A stretch of DNA of 64,000 nucleotides, taken from positions 620,001-684,000 of the forward strand of contig NZ_JACHGJ010000002.1 in the NCBI RefSeq assembly GCF_014207565.1, given 5' to 3'. This DNA comes from Spirochaeta isovalerica. Lineage in GTDB: Bacteria; Spirochaetota; Spirochaetia; DSM-2461. Below, piece after piece: positions 34,957 through 46,426 of the stretch (position 1 is the stretch's first letter; each line of letters starts with the position of its first letter). The position numbers were made by a program, and so were the translations under genes. A model generated the notes under the pieces. The model was given only the letters and a program-made list of their open reading frames with translations. It made no database searches and was not told where the DNA came from.

Positions 34957-37083
34957 ATGAGTTTTGTCAGACTTGCCAAGGAGCAGGAACAGGAAATTGC
35001 AGATCTAATACAACAAATGACCATGGAAGAAAAAGTCTCCCAGATGCTTCACGGGAGCCCGGCCATCGACAGGCTCGGAATTCCCCGGTACAACTGGTGG
35101 AACGAGGCCCTTCACGGAGTAGCCAGGGCGGGAACCGCAACGGTCTTTCCCCAGGCGATCGCCCTGGCCGCGACCTTCGATCCCGGGCTCGCCGAGTCCG
35201 TCGCTTCGTCCATTGCCGATGAAGCCAGAGCCAAGTATGATCAGGCTGTTTCCCGGGGAGTGAGGGAACAGTACCACGGCCTTACTTTCTGGACACCGAA
35301 TATTAATATCTTCAGAGATCCCCGATGGGGCAGAGGGCAGGAGACCTATGGAGAGGATCCCGTCCTGACGACCCGGATGGGCCAGGCATTCGTACGGGGA
35401 CTTCAGGGCGGGGATAAACGCTATTTGAAAACAGCCGCCTGCGCAAAGCATTTTGCGGTCCACAGCGGCCCCGAAGCCCTCCGCCACAGCTTCGATGCCC
35501 GTGTTTCACTGAAGGACCTCCACGAGACATATCTTCCGGCGTTCAAAGCGCTGGTGGAAGAAGGGGTGGAATCGGTTATGGGGGCCTATAACCGGACACT
35601 CGGAGAAGCGTGCTGTGCGTCGAGCTTCCTTATGGAAGAGATTCTCCGGGGAGACTGGGGTTTTGAAGGCCATTATGTGTCTGACTGCTGGGCCATCAAG
35701 GACCTTCACGAAAACCATGGCTTAACCCGAAATGCCGAAGAATCGGCGGCTCTGGCGGTGCAAAGGGGTTGCGATCTGAACTGCGGCAACGCCTATGAAG
35801 TCCTTTGCAATGCTGTGCGGCACGGTCTGCTGGACGAATCCTATCTCGATCTTTCGGTCGCCAGGCTTTTGAGAACCAGATATAAACTGGGGATCCTGGG
35901 GACAGATGATCTTTCAAACCCCAACCCCTACAAAGGTACGGATCCTGAGGTCATCCGATCGCCGGAGCACCTGGATCTGGCCTTAACAGCCGCGAGAAAA
36001 TCCATTGTTCTCTTAAAGAACCGCGATGAACTCCTGCCTCTGGACGATTCGCCCAAACGCATCCTGCTCATAGGCCCCGCAGCGGCGAATCTCCATGTTC
36101 TTCTGGGCAACTACCACGGTCTCAGCCCCGACTTGATTTCCATTCTGGAAGGGATGAGCGGGGCCGTTTCGGAACGGCCTGCTGTCAGCATGGACTATCA
36201 CCCGGGAATCGGGATGTACGGACCGAACAAGAATACGGGCTGGACTGTGGGTATGGCCGAAAAAGCCGATGTCGTTATCGCGGTCTTCGGAATCGACAAT
36301 GCCATCGAGGGGGAAGAGGGAGATGCCGTAGCCTCCGACTGTAAGGGAGACCGGGATACGATAGAGCTGCCGCCATGGCAGCTGGAATATCTTCAGGCCC
36401 TGAGAGACAGAGGCAAGCCGCTGGTACTCATTCTCACCGGCGGAAGCCCGATCGCCGTGCCTGAGAACATCGCCGATGCGATTCTCTTCGCCTGGTATCC
36501 CGGAGAACAGGGAGGGAGCGCTGTAGCCGATATCGTTTTCGGAGAGACAAACCCCTCGGGCAAGCTCCCCGTCACATTTCCCGCTTCCACCGGAGACCTT
36601 CCCCCTTACGAGGAGTATTCCATGGCGGGACGGACTTACCGGTACATGGAAAAACGGCCGCTCTTTCCCTTTGGATTCGGACTGAGTTATAGCCGTTTCG
36701 CCCCTGAAAACATGGAAATTTCCGGCACGGGAATAAGAGCCGGTGAAAACATTAAAATCCGGTTGGACATTGCCAATAAGGGCAGCAGAGAAGGCGAAGA
36801 GGTTTGCCAGGTCTATCTGAGGCACAGCGGAGAAGGGCACAAGGGACCGGACTGGAGTCTCAAGGCTTTTCAGCGGTTGAATATTGCCGCGGGAGCCTCC
36901 GTCAGGGCTGAATTCGTTCTAAAGCCTGAAGATTTCGAAACCGTTGGCGATGACGGTATCAGACGTCTCGTTCCGGGAGTTTGTCAGGTGCTCATCAGCA
37001 ATTGTTCTCCCCGGTTCATCAATGACTTTCCGGAAACATGGTCGACGGAAATTCTGGAAATAACCATAGAAGAAGCAAAATGA
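34957..37083 (+). CDS. GH3 glycosidase (probable beta-xylosidase), cytoplasmic
   Basis: 708 residues, no signal peptide, AAGGAGTG upstream of the ATG. N-terminal TIM barrel with the catalytic nucleophile Asp243 in VSDCWAI. The sequences RWGRGQETYGEDP (residues 123-135) and KHFAVHSGPE are typical of the bacterial xylosidase branch of GH3. The second alpha/beta sandwich domain (about 320-560) and a C-terminal fibronectin III-like domain (YPFGFGLSYS-type junction onward) complete the standard three-domain form, without a PA14 insert. It would release xylose from the non-reducing end of imported oligomers. Its last codons overlap the GH67 start (ATGA), showing translational coupling. Confidence 0.92.
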   Translation: MSFVRLAKEQEQEIADLIQQMTMEEKVSQMLHGSPAIDRLGIPRYNWWNEALHGVARAGTATVFPQAIALAATFDPGLAESVASSIADEARAKYDQAVSRGVREQYHGLTFWTPNINIFRDPRWGRGQETYGEDPVLTTRMGQAFVRGLQGGDKRYLKTAACAKHFAVHSGPEALRHSFDARVSLKDLHETYLPAFKALVEEGVESVMGAYNRTLGEACCASSFLMEEILRGDWGFEGHYVSDCWAIKDLHENHGLTRNAEESAALAVQRGCDLNCGNAYEVLCNAVRHGLLDESYLDLSVARLLRTRYKLGILGTDDLSNPNPYKGTDPEVIRSPEHLDLALTAARKSIVLLKNRDELLPLDDSPKRILLIGPAAANLHVLLGNYHGLSPDLISILEGMSGAVSERPAVSMDYHPGIGMYGPNKNTGWTVGMAEKADVVIAVFGIDNAIEGEEGDAVASDCKGDRDTIELPPWQLEYLQALRDRGKPLVLILTGGSPIAVPENIADAILFAWYPGEQGGSAVADIVFGETNPSGKLPVTFPASTGDLPPYEEYSMAGRTYRYMEKRPLFPFGFGLSYSRFAPENMEISGTGIRAGENIKIRLDIANKGSREGEEVCQVYLRHSGEGHKGPDWSLKAFQRLNIAAGASVRAEFVLKPEDFETVGDDGIRRLVPGVCQVLISNCSPRFINDFPETWSTEILEITIEEAK

Positions 37084-39158
37084 ATAGTATGAAAAACTGC
37101 AGCGGATATGATTTGTGGATGGCCTATAACCGATTAAGCGGCGAAAGACTGGCTATGGCTGAAGATTTGTGCAGGGAAATCCATGTCTATGGAGAGGGAC
37201 CGGTCATGGCTAATGTTGCCGCTGAACTGGAACGGGGGTTCTCCGGCCTGACCGGGGAAAAGGTGAAAACAGTTCGTCTTATCAATTCTCAGAGAAATGA
37301 CAGCACCAGATCCCGCCCCTCAATAATAGCGGGAACAAAGCATTCCCTGGGCGAAATGATTCAGGGAACAGGGCCTGAATCTGATGGCAGTGTGAATGGT
37401 AAACCGGAAGCTTTTACCCTGATCATGCCCGGAAATTCTGAATCGGGTCATGGAGGGGAAAGCGATGCCCTCTGGGTTATCGGCGAAGACGAGCCGGCCT
37501 TAATCTATGGCGTTTTTGAGCTCCTGCGGAGGATCACGACCGGCCATCTTCCCGAACCGGGCAGTACATATAGCGGATCGCCGGCATTCAATTGGAGAAT
37601 GCTCAATCATTGGGACAATTTCGACGGAACGATAGAGCGGGGATATGCGGGGAAATCTTTGTGGAAGTGGCACGAGCTGCCGGACCGTGTGGATAACCGT
37701 TATACAGATTACGCCAGGGCCTGCGCATCTGTCGGCCTGAACGGCAGCGTGCTGAATAATGTCAATGACGCCCAGACGGTTCTGCAGAGCGGGAATCTGA
37801 GGAAAGTGAAAGCCATAGCGCAGGTTCTGGCGGGCTGGGGAATCAGGACATTTCTTTCGGTCAATTTCGCATCGCCGATGATCATCGGCGGTCTGGATAC
37901 GGCGGACCCTCTGGATCCGGAGGTTCGTCAATGGTGGATGGAAAAATGCGACGAGATTTATGCGCTCATCCCCGATTTCGGAGGATTTCTGGTCAAAGCC
38001 GACTCGGAAGGCCAGCCCGGCCCCTTCAGTTATAACCGGAATCATGCCCAGGGGGCCAATATGCTGGCCCGCGCTCTCGCTCCCCATGGAGGGGTGCTTA
38101 TCTGGAGGGCCTTTGTATACGGCCACGGCGAAGCGGACAGAGCTAAAACCGCCTATTCGACTTTCTCGGCACTGGATGGAGAGTTCGATGACAATTGCGT
38201 GATCCAGATCAAGAACGGAGCGATCGATTTCCAGCCCAGAGAGCCTGTTCACCCCCTTTTCTCCCATCTCCATTCCACGAATTCCTTTATGGAATTCCAG
38301 ATAACCCAGGAATACCTTGGCCAGGGCAATCATATCGTCTACCTGGCGCCCATGTGGAAGGAGATATTGGATTTCGATTTCGCCAGCGGCTTATCGAATC
38401 CGGAATCGCCCTCTTCGGTTGTTTCCCGCCTTACGAATGAACGGAACGGCAGAATCACCGGCATAGCGGCGGTTTCGAATATCGGAGATGAGGAAACCTG
38501 GTGCGGATCTCATTTTCATCCGCTCAACTGGTACGCCTACGGTCGTCTGGCCTGGAACCCCGGTCTGAGTTCCGAAGCTATCGCCGAAGAATGGGCTGTT
38601 CAAACCTTCGGTTCCGACGAAAAAGTCATCGATGTTTGTATGCGGATGCTCCTCCCTTCATGGGAAACCTGCATCAATTATATGACGCCTCTCGGCCTCC
38701 ATCATATAATGAAAGAGGGGCACCATTACGGTCCCGATCCCGGTTTCGACGGCGGGGAAAGGGAGGACTGGCGATCGACTTATTATCACCGGGCTGATCG
38801 TAAAGGTCTGGGATTCGACCGCAGTCCTACGGGAACAAAGGCCACGGAACAGTACCCGGAGCCCTGTTCCTCTCTCTTCGGATCGATGGATACCTGCCCG
38901 GAAAAATATCTTCTCTGGTTTCATCATGTTCCCTGGGACAGAAAGCTTTCGTCAGGGAGAACTCTCATGGACGAAATCGAGGAGCGATATAAGACAGGCG
39001 TGTCCGGCGTTGAAGGAATGATCAGTCACTGGGATGAGGTTTCAGAGAGGATTGATCCTCAGCGGGCCCGCGCCGTCAGAGAAAAACTGGAGATTCAGCT
39101 GGCCGACGCCCGGGAATGGATGGAGGTCTGCGTACCTTACTTCCGGTCCTTCAAATAG
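37080..39158 (+). CDS. aguA: GH67 alpha-glucuronidase
   Basis: 692 residues from the ATG at 37080, which overlaps the GH3 stop (ATGA). The match to GH67 is full length: an N-terminal alpha/beta domain, then the catalytic barrel from about 165. The latter includes WRMLNHWDN, SINFASP-like FLSVNFASP, the substrate loop VKADSEGQPGPFSYNRNHAQGANMLA and WRAFVYGHGEAD, and a helical C-terminal domain (MLLPSWETCINYMTPLGLHH). GH67 enzymes remove (4-O-methyl)glucuronic acid from the terminal xylose of aldouronic acids in the cytoplasm. There is no signal peptide, as expected. Coupled with GH3 and next to an LplABC-type importer, it defines an aldouronate utilisation module. Confidence 0.96.
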   Translation: MNSMKNCSGYDLWMAYNRLSGERLAMAEDLCREIHVYGEGPVMANVAAELERGFSGLTGEKVKTVRLINSQRNDSTRSRPSIIAGTKHSLGEMIQGTGPESDGSVNGKPEAFTLIMPGNSESGHGGESDALWVIGEDEPALIYGVFELLRRITTGHLPEPGSTYSGSPAFNWRMLNHWDNFDGTIERGYAGKSLWKWHELPDRVDNRYTDYARACASVGLNGSVLNNVNDAQTVLQSGNLRKVKAIAQVLAGWGIRTFLSVNFASPMIIGGLDTADPLDPEVRQWWMEKCDEIYALIPDFGGFLVKADSEGQPGPFSYNRNHAQGANMLARALAPHGGVLIWRAFVYGHGEADRAKTAYSTFSALDGEFDDNCVIQIKNGAIDFQPREPVHPLFSHLHSTNSFMEFQITQEYLGQGNHIVYLAPMWKEILDFDFASGLSNPESPSSVVSRLTNERNGRITGIAAVSNIGDEETWCGSHFHPLNWYAYGRLAWNPGLSSEAIAEEWAVQTFGSDEKVIDVCMRMLLPSWETCINYMTPLGLHHIMKEGHHYGPDPGFDGGEREDWRSTYYHRADRKGLGFDRSPTGTKATEQYPEPCSSLFGSMDTCPEKYLLWFHHVPWDRKLSSGRTLMDEIEERYKTGVSGVEGMISHWDEVSERIDPQRARAVREKLEIQLADAREWMEVCVPYFRSFK

Positions 39159-39182
39159 AAGGTCGGGCAGATAATTCTATTG

Positions 39183-39194
39183 TGATATATATCA
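39183..39194. promoter_or_regulatory. CRP/FNR-like palindrome upstream of GH51
   Basis: TGATATATATCA is a perfect 12-bp palindrome containing the TGAT-N4-ATCA core of CRP/FNR-family sites (extended form TGTGATATATATCATG). It is 48 bp before the GH51 start, in an otherwise AT-rich 84-bp gap. It may indicate independent control of GH51. Confidence 0.35.
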
Positions 39195-39227
39195 TGTTTT
39201 ATTTGATTAAGTCATAAGGTAAATTAA

Positions 39228-40757
<1,530 letters not shown>

Positions 40758-40764
40758 ACCGGAA

Positions 40765-41421
40765 TCAGGTTCGTCTGCTCTGCCACCATTTTACGGCGTA
40801 GCGGCGGACCTGAGCGGCCGAGGAGAGCTGGAGCTTTTCTTTGATGTGATCGCGATAGGTGCTGACGGTTTTAACCGAAAGGTTCATCGATTCGGAAATT
40901 TCACCCGTGCCGTAGCCCTGGCCCATGTATTCCAGGACTTCAAACTCCCTGTCGCTCAACAGCTCTTCGGGCAGGGTTTCGTCCTTCTGCGAATACATTT
41001 TCGAAAGCAGGCGCTGGTTTATGTTCTGCGAAACATGCACTTTGCCGTTCAGCACTTTCTGAATGGCTTCCAGAGTCACAGCCCAGGCTTCTTCCTTCAT
41101 AATGTAGCCGCTGGCGCCGGCTTTTAATACCCGTTCGGCATAAATCAGCTCGTCGTGCATGGATATGACAAGTATGGGAATCGATGGGTATTTGCTTTTC
41201 AAATCCCGGATCAGATCGATGCCTTTGCTGTCGCCGAGGGACATATCGAGCAGTATGATATCAACCTGCTCGCCTGAGAGAAACTGTTCGGCCTCGCGGG
41301 CGCTCCCCGCCTGCCCTTTGACTTTATATCTCAATTCGCTCTCGAGGAGAGCGACAAGTCCCTGTCTGAAAATCGGGTGGTCATCTACAACCAGAAATTC
41401 GATTATTCCTTTGCTAGGCAT
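40765..41421 (-). CDS. NarL/LuxR-family response regulator
   Basis: 218 residues. Receiver domain with acidic VDDHP at 12-16, phospho-acceptor Asp59 (LLDMSLGD) and the usual late Lys. The C-terminal LuxR helix-turn-helix is at about 150-215 (LSDREFEVLEYMGQGYGTGEISESMNLSVKTVSTYRDHIKEKL-type sequence). It lies 26 bp after the LacI-domain kinase gene and is its cognate partner. Likely targets are promoters of the xylan region, which share a 17-bp dyad motif (34170, 46328 and 47909). Confidence 0.94.
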   Translation of the reverse strand: MPSKGIIEFLVVDDHPIFRQGLVALLESELRYKVKGQAGSAREAEQFLSGEQVDIILLDMSLGDSKGIDLIRDLKSKYPSIPILVISMHDELIYAERVLKAGASGYIMKEEAWAVTLEAIQKVLNGKVHVSQNINQRLLSKMYSQKDETLPEELLSDREFEVLEYMGQGYGTGEISESMNLSVKTVSTYRDHIKEKLQLSSAAQVRRYAVKWWQSRRT

Positions 41422-41447
41422 ATCTTTCTTCCTTTTCTTTCACTGAA

Positions 41448-43865
41448 TTAGCTGATGGCGGCGCACACCACGGTCGTGCCCCCTCCCTTGGTTTTCCGGA
41501 AATCAAGGGTCATGCCGGCTTTTTCCGCCCGGTATTCCATTATCTGCAAACCCATCCCCGATGACTTTTCGGGTTTTACAAAGCCCACTCCGTCATCCTC
41601 GATACGAACATAAAAACCTGAAACCGGGTGCCCGGCAGAAGGCTGGAGGCTGCTGAGGGAATAAGCACTGCTGTTCCGGGTGTTTAACATTCCCAGATCT
41701 ACCACGATTCTGCTGCACCCTGAGTGCTTTATGGCATTGGAGAGGGCTTCCTGAATAATCCGGTAGAGCTGGATTCGTCTGTCCCCCTTTTCTATGAAGA
41801 AATTATTACCCACAATAAGAGAAATAGGCAATCCGCTGCTTTTCTTCAGTGATTCTATCAGACTGTCGATGGTCGCGACAAAATCGTTTTCCGCAAGGCC
41901 GATGGTAACGAGCCCCCGGGAAATGTTCCTCGCCCTTTCAATGGAATCTCCCAGCATATTCGCTATCTTCTCAACCGTATCGGAGGTCGGCGATCCTTCG
42001 GGCAGACTTTTTCCCAGAACTTTGGTGAGCATGGAAATACCTGCCAGATGCTGGCACAAATCATCATGCAGATCCTGTCCGATCCGGTTCATGGTCTGAT
42101 TGGATATTTCGATGAGATCGCTTTCTAGCCTCGTGCGCAGTTCCACTTCGCTCTGGAGCTTCGTGTTGATTCTTATCAGTTCCCTGGTGCGTTTCTCTAC
42201 TTCCACTTCCAGACCCCGCTCGTGCAGTTTGACCTGTTCCATCAGGTGGTAGCCTTTGAGGGTGCTGGCGATCTGCTTGGATATGATGTCGTAGAAGCCC
42301 GGGTCATCGGTTTTTACCGGCAGAATGATGATCCCGAAAATTTCCGATTCTGAAACAAGGGGTTTTATGACGCAGCGGCTCTTTCCCCAGGCTTTGTGCA
42401 AAGCGTCGGGAAGCTGCTGGATTCCACCATCGAAACTGTTCAGATACCGGACTTCCTCAGATAGATGGAAGAGTTCCCATCTGTCGTGATTTTTCCGGTT
42501 TTCCTCGCCCCATCCGGTCATGATTCCGATATAGCCTTCGGAGTAACCGATAAGGGACAGGCCCTCTTTCACCCTGTTCAGGATGGAATCCTTATCAAAG
42601 GCTTCCGATATATAGGCTCCGAAAGAGCGGGTTATGGAATTCTGTTCTTTTTCCTTCAGTCTCCTGGAGGAAAGGGAAAAAACCATTTGCTGATTCAGGT
42701 ATGAGACTCCCCGGGCTATTAAATCTGATATCTCTTCAATTCGGTTCCGGTCGGAAGCTTTCACGGACAGGAGCAGATCTTTTTGAACAGCAAAAAGCAT
42801 GGACTGAAGCGATTGAATGGCTGAGGGAGACTGCATGGAAGAGCCGAGGCTTTCGGAAAGCTGTTCGAGAAAATCCTCTTCCCGTCCCTCCAGAATTGTT
42901 TTCTTCAGCTCTTTGATTTCCGAATCGGAATAGGTCCGGCTTTTCGTAGAAATTGCGAAATCCCCGTTGCCGAAAGTTCTCTCATGGCTTTTGCATCCGC
43001 AGGATTCCCCTATGAGCGGAGAAGAGCTGAGTTTTATGTTCGATACGGGCTCTCCCTCCTGTTGCTGAAAGAGCATTTCAACGGCTTTGGCCCCCATTTC
43101 ATATAAAGGCTGACGAACCGTGGTAAGGGGAGGATTGAAAAACTGAGCTTCCTCAATCCCGTCAAAGCCGAAAATCGAAATATCCTCGGGAATGCGGTAC
43201 CCCCGGGATATCAATTCCTCCATAGCTCCCAGGGCCATGTTGTCATTCAAGCAGAACAAAGCGTCCAGTTCTACTTCCGAATCGAGCAGGGCCGAAACGC
43301 ATTGTCTGCCCGACTCGGTATTGAAATCTCCCTCGACCCAGGGTACCGACGCGGTCGGTATGCCTTCGTTTTCGAGGAATTCGTAGAAACTGTTCATTCT
43401 CAAGCGCGATTCCTCATGGTGTAGCGGACCGGATATCAGACCGAAGCAGCGTCGTTTGTGGTCGTGGATCAGGTGTTTTATGATTGAGCCGATAGCCTTT
43501 CGCCCTTCAACGGTGACGCTGGGGATTCCCGGAATGGCAAGTCCCAGTGAGACTCTCGGAATGTCCGACCATGGCTCCAGAAGCTTGGCCAGCTGATCCG
43601 GCTCCACATAAGTGGATATGGACGAACTGACAATAATCAGGCCGTCGATCTGATTCTTCCCTACAAGCGAATACACTATGTTGGAATTACTCTCATCGGG
43701 ATGGGGCGAATTGATACGCGAACCGAGGAAACTCACCAGCCCTGTGCCCAGTTCCTCCGATTTTGAGACGATCCCCCGCCAGATCCCCGCCTGGTACGAG
43801 TCGTTTATACCTGCGGTTATAACACCGTATACTTTATTGAATTCACCCATTGGTGCAAGACTCAC
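41448..43865 (-). CDS. Cytoplasmic sensor kinase with LacI-type sugar-binding domain, GAF and NarX-type transmitter
   Basis: 805 residues, GTG start at 43865 with GGAAAG five bases upstream; ATG 43850 is an alternative. Residues about 10-290 are a LacI-type ligand-binding domain without its DNA-binding helices (VYGVITAGINDSYQAGI; FGFDGIEEAQFFNPPLTTVRQP). A helical linker (300-415) with GESCGCKS at its start, a GAF-like domain (about 420-545) and a coiled coil follow. Then come HisKA_3 with His600 (GQDLHDDLCQHLAGI) and HATPase (EALSNAIKHSG; DDGVGF; GMGLQIM). No membrane helix: it should sense an intracellular sugar and phosphorylate the NarL-type regulator encoded next. Co-directional with the GH3 gene upstream (28-bp gap). 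The decayed gene at 18362-19567 is its paralogue. Confidence 0.92.
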   Translation of the reverse strand: MSLAPMGEFNKVYGVITAGINDSYQAGIWRGIVSKSEELGTGLVSFLGSRINSPHPDESNSNIVYSLVGKNQIDGLIIVSSSISTYVEPDQLAKLLEPWSDIPRVSLGLAIPGIPSVTVEGRKAIGSIIKHLIHDHKRRCFGLISGPLHHEESRLRMNSFYEFLENEGIPTASVPWVEGDFNTESGRQCVSALLDSEVELDALFCLNDNMALGAMEELISRGYRIPEDISIFGFDGIEEAQFFNPPLTTVRQPLYEMGAKAVEMLFQQQEGEPVSNIKLSSSPLIGESCGCKSHERTFGNGDFAISTKSRTYSDSEIKELKKTILEGREEDFLEQLSESLGSSMQSPSAIQSLQSMLFAVQKDLLLSVKASDRNRIEEISDLIARGVSYLNQQMVFSLSSRRLKEKEQNSITRSFGAYISEAFDKDSILNRVKEGLSLIGYSEGYIGIMTGWGEENRKNHDRWELFHLSEEVRYLNSFDGGIQQLPDALHKAWGKSRCVIKPLVSESEIFGIIILPVKTDDPGFYDIISKQIASTLKGYHLMEQVKLHERGLEVEVEKRTRELIRINTKLQSEVELRTRLESDLIEISNQTMNRIGQDLHDDLCQHLAGISMLTKVLGKSLPEGSPTSDTVEKIANMLGDSIERARNISRGLVTIGLAENDFVATIDSLIESLKKSSGLPISLIVGNNFFIEKGDRRIQLYRIIQEALSNAIKHSGCSRIVVDLGMLNTRNSSAYSLSSLQPSAGHPVSGFYVRIEDDGVGFVKPEKSSGMGLQIMEYRAEKAGMTLDFRKTKGGGTTVVCAAIS

Positions 43866-43893
43866 AGTAACTTTCCATAATCCGAATATATTA

Positions 43894-46245
43894 CTATAAA
43901 TGTTTACGTATGGTAAGGGATGATTTCATTTCCCAATTATCCGGAAGCGGCCGCCTTTCCCCTGTTACTTGTACAGTCGTGCTGAATTCGATGGATTCCG
44001 CGTTTCCGGCCAGCATAATTTCAAAGTCGCCCGGTTCGACGATCCGGACAAAGTCGTCAACCGTGAAATTCAACATATCCACAGGTATTTCAAATTCCAC
44101 ATCGGCGGTTTCTCCGGGCTCAAGAAAGACTTTTTTGAATGCCTTAAGCTCTTTTACGGGGCGGACCCTGCTGGCAAACAGATCCCTCACATATATCTGG
44201 ATGACATCAGCGCCTTTTACAGGGCCGGTATTGGTAATTTTAAACGAGCCTCTGACGGAACCGGTTATCTCAACCGGGACGGCCGGAATTTCCCAATCGG
44301 AGTAGGAAAAGGACGTATAACTCAAACCGTAGCCGAAGGGATAATCCGCTGCAAAATCCGGATGGAGCGGAGTGCCGGCCGACTTGAGTTTATGATTGTA
44401 GAAATAGGGCATGACCCCCGCATTCTCCACAATTGAAACAGGCAGCCTCCCCGAGGGGTTCTCCCTTCCTGTAAGAAGATCGAAAATCGCTTTCGGCCCA
44501 TACATTCCCGGAAGCCAGGCCTGAAGTACGGCTGCGCATTTCTCCCCGAGGCTTCCCAGGCTATAGGGCCGTCCGCTTACGAGCACGGCAATGACCGGCT
44601 TACCCGTGGCAAGGAGAACTTCGAGTAGCTGATGCTGAACGCCGGGGAGCCGCAGGGAGCTCGTGTCGGATCCTTCTCCCACAGTTCCCGTGAGGAACAA
44701 TCCGGCGAGATCTCCCAGAACGGCAATGACCGTATCGGATTTTCGGGCAAGATCGATGGCCTCTGAAAATCCGGAGGTGTCGTAGCTTATGTAGCTTTTC
44801 TGACTTCTGCCGTCCAGTGACAGATCCCCGGGGAAAACCGCCGCTTCTTTGGGACGCTCTGTCAGGACATCACATCCTTTGGAAAAGCCGACTTTGCCGG
44901 GATAGAACTCTTCAAATACGGTTCTGACGGTTTTGAGTTCCGGATCTTCATCGTCCAGCCCGCTGAGAATGAGGTGAACGGGAAAGGAATAGCCGCTGAG
45001 CATAGCCATCTTATCATCTGCCAATGGGCCGATAAGAGCTAGCGAACCGGGATTCTCAAGAGGAAGGATACCATTGTTCTTTAAGAGTACAGCTGATTGT
45101 GCCGCAGCCTTATAGGCCGTATTTCTTGTCGATTCGGAGCGGAGGTCTATGGCTTTTTCATCAGCATAGGGCTTGTCGAAAAGTCCCAGCCTGATTTTTT
45201 CCTTCAGCACCCGCTTGACGGCCTGGTCTACCAGAGCCACCGGTAGTTTTCCCTTTTCAATGGCCTTCAGGGCGGCTTGCCCGAAGCACTCGTCTCCGGG
45301 AAACTCCACGTCGACACCGGCTTCAAGAGCCAGAGCGGCCGCCTCTTCCATATCTTCAGCGACACGGTGTTCGTTGTGAAGCTGACCTATTCCCGCGTAA
45401 TCGGAAACAATAACCCCCTGGAATTTCCAGGCTTCTCTGAGAACATCGCCCAGATATTTCCGCGATGCGTGAAGCGGGATGCCGTCTATGTCGTGATAGG
45501 CGGGCATCACAGCTCCCGGGGACGCGAGTTTGACCGCCATCTCAAAGGGCAGCAGCATCGTGTCATTCAATTCCGACTCGCCGATCCTGACCGGAGCGTG
45601 GTTCCGTCCGCCTTCGGGAAGAGAGTGTCCGGCGAAATGCTTGAGGGTGGCCATAACATCTTCATCGGGCCCCTGAAAACTGCGAACCCAGGCCGTCGCT
45701 AAAGATCCGACCAGATAGGGATCCTCTCCCATGCTCTCTTCAAGCCGTCCCCAGCGGGCATCGCGGGCCACATCCAGGACCGGCGCCAGCCCGAGCTTGC
45801 TGCCGACGCTTCGCAGCTCATAACCGATAGCTTCTGCGATTTCGCCGATGAGATCTTCATCCCAGAGCGAGCCGTTGTTTATACCCGAAGGGAAAAGCGT
45901 CGCGCCCCTTGCCATGAGGCCTGTCAGGCATTCCTCGTGGGGGAGAGCGGGAATACCCATGCGGGTGTGTTTGACCAGGTACTCCTGAATGGAATTGAGC
46001 GCTTTCACTCCGGCAAGGGCGGATATGGGCTGACTGCCCAGAGGCCTCACGATATGACCGATTCCGTGCTGGAAATCCTTCTTCATATCCAGTTCGCGGT
46101 AGGTGTTTTTAAACCCTTCCATGCTTCGGATTTTTATATGGCCGTTTTCGGAAAAATGGCACCAGGCTGAGTAGAGCTGAGCCAGTTTTTCTTCAATCCG
46201 CAGTTCGCGTACTATTTCTTCCGCCCGTTTATCCATAGATCTCAT
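43894..46245 (-). CDS. GH3 beta-glycosidase (beta-glucosidase/xylosidase type)
   Basis: 783 residues from the ATG at 46245 (AGGTAGGTG upstream). Catalytic barrel with nucleophile Asp282 (VIVSDYAGI), KHFAGH and RDARWGRLEESMGEDPYL. A second domain (about 375-640) holds GEGSDTSSLRLPG, and a C-terminal fibronectin III-like domain begins after the DYPFGYGLSYTSFSY junction. No signal peptide. It is of a different GH3 subgroup from the enzyme at 34957, closer to beta-glucosidase/xylosidases such as BglX-like proteins; the substrate (cello- or xylo-oligomers) cannot be fixed. It is the first gene of an operon with the sugar-sensing kinase and its regulator. Confidence 0.92.
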   Translation of the reverse strand: MRSMDKRAEEIVRELRIEEKLAQLYSAWCHFSENGHIKIRSMEGFKNTYRELDMKKDFQHGIGHIVRPLGSQPISALAGVKALNSIQEYLVKHTRMGIPALPHEECLTGLMARGATLFPSGINNGSLWDEDLIGEIAEAIGYELRSVGSKLGLAPVLDVARDARWGRLEESMGEDPYLVGSLATAWVRSFQGPDEDVMATLKHFAGHSLPEGGRNHAPVRIGESELNDTMLLPFEMAVKLASPGAVMPAYHDIDGIPLHASRKYLGDVLREAWKFQGVIVSDYAGIGQLHNEHRVAEDMEEAAALALEAGVDVEFPGDECFGQAALKAIEKGKLPVALVDQAVKRVLKEKIRLGLFDKPYADEKAIDLRSESTRNTAYKAAAQSAVLLKNNGILPLENPGSLALIGPLADDKMAMLSGYSFPVHLILSGLDDEDPELKTVRTVFEEFYPGKVGFSKGCDVLTERPKEAAVFPGDLSLDGRSQKSYISYDTSGFSEAIDLARKSDTVIAVLGDLAGLFLTGTVGEGSDTSSLRLPGVQHQLLEVLLATGKPVIAVLVSGRPYSLGSLGEKCAAVLQAWLPGMYGPKAIFDLLTGRENPSGRLPVSIVENAGVMPYFYNHKLKSAGTPLHPDFAADYPFGYGLSYTSFSYSDWEIPAVPVEITGSVRGSFKITNTGPVKGADVIQIYVRDLFASRVRPVKELKAFKKVFLEPGETADVEFEIPVDMLNFTVDDFVRIVEPGDFEIMLAGNAESIEFSTTVQVTGERRPLPDNWEMKSSLTIRKHL

Positions 46246-46327
46246 GGCTGATTCACCTACCTTTATTTTTAATTGATTTTAACCTGAAAAAAAAAATCCG
46301 AAAGCAGCGTAAACACCCCTCAATGCA

Positions 46328-46344
46328 TCGGTCATATAACCTAT
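46328..46344 (+). promoter_or_regulatory. Shared xylan-region motif, copy B (TCGGTCA-N4-ACCTAT)
   Basis: TCGGTCATATAACCTAT, located 83 bp before both the GH43 ATG (46427) and the divergent GH3 start (46245), so it could serve both directions. It is followed by CCATATAGG, which makes an additional inverted CCTAT-N4-ATAGG repeat. Confidence 0.5.
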
Positions 46345-46426
46345 CCATATAGGCAAAAAGACGGATTGATTTTTATATGAGGCGAATGGAAAATAATTAG
46401 ATACAACTGCAGCGGGAGGCCCAACC

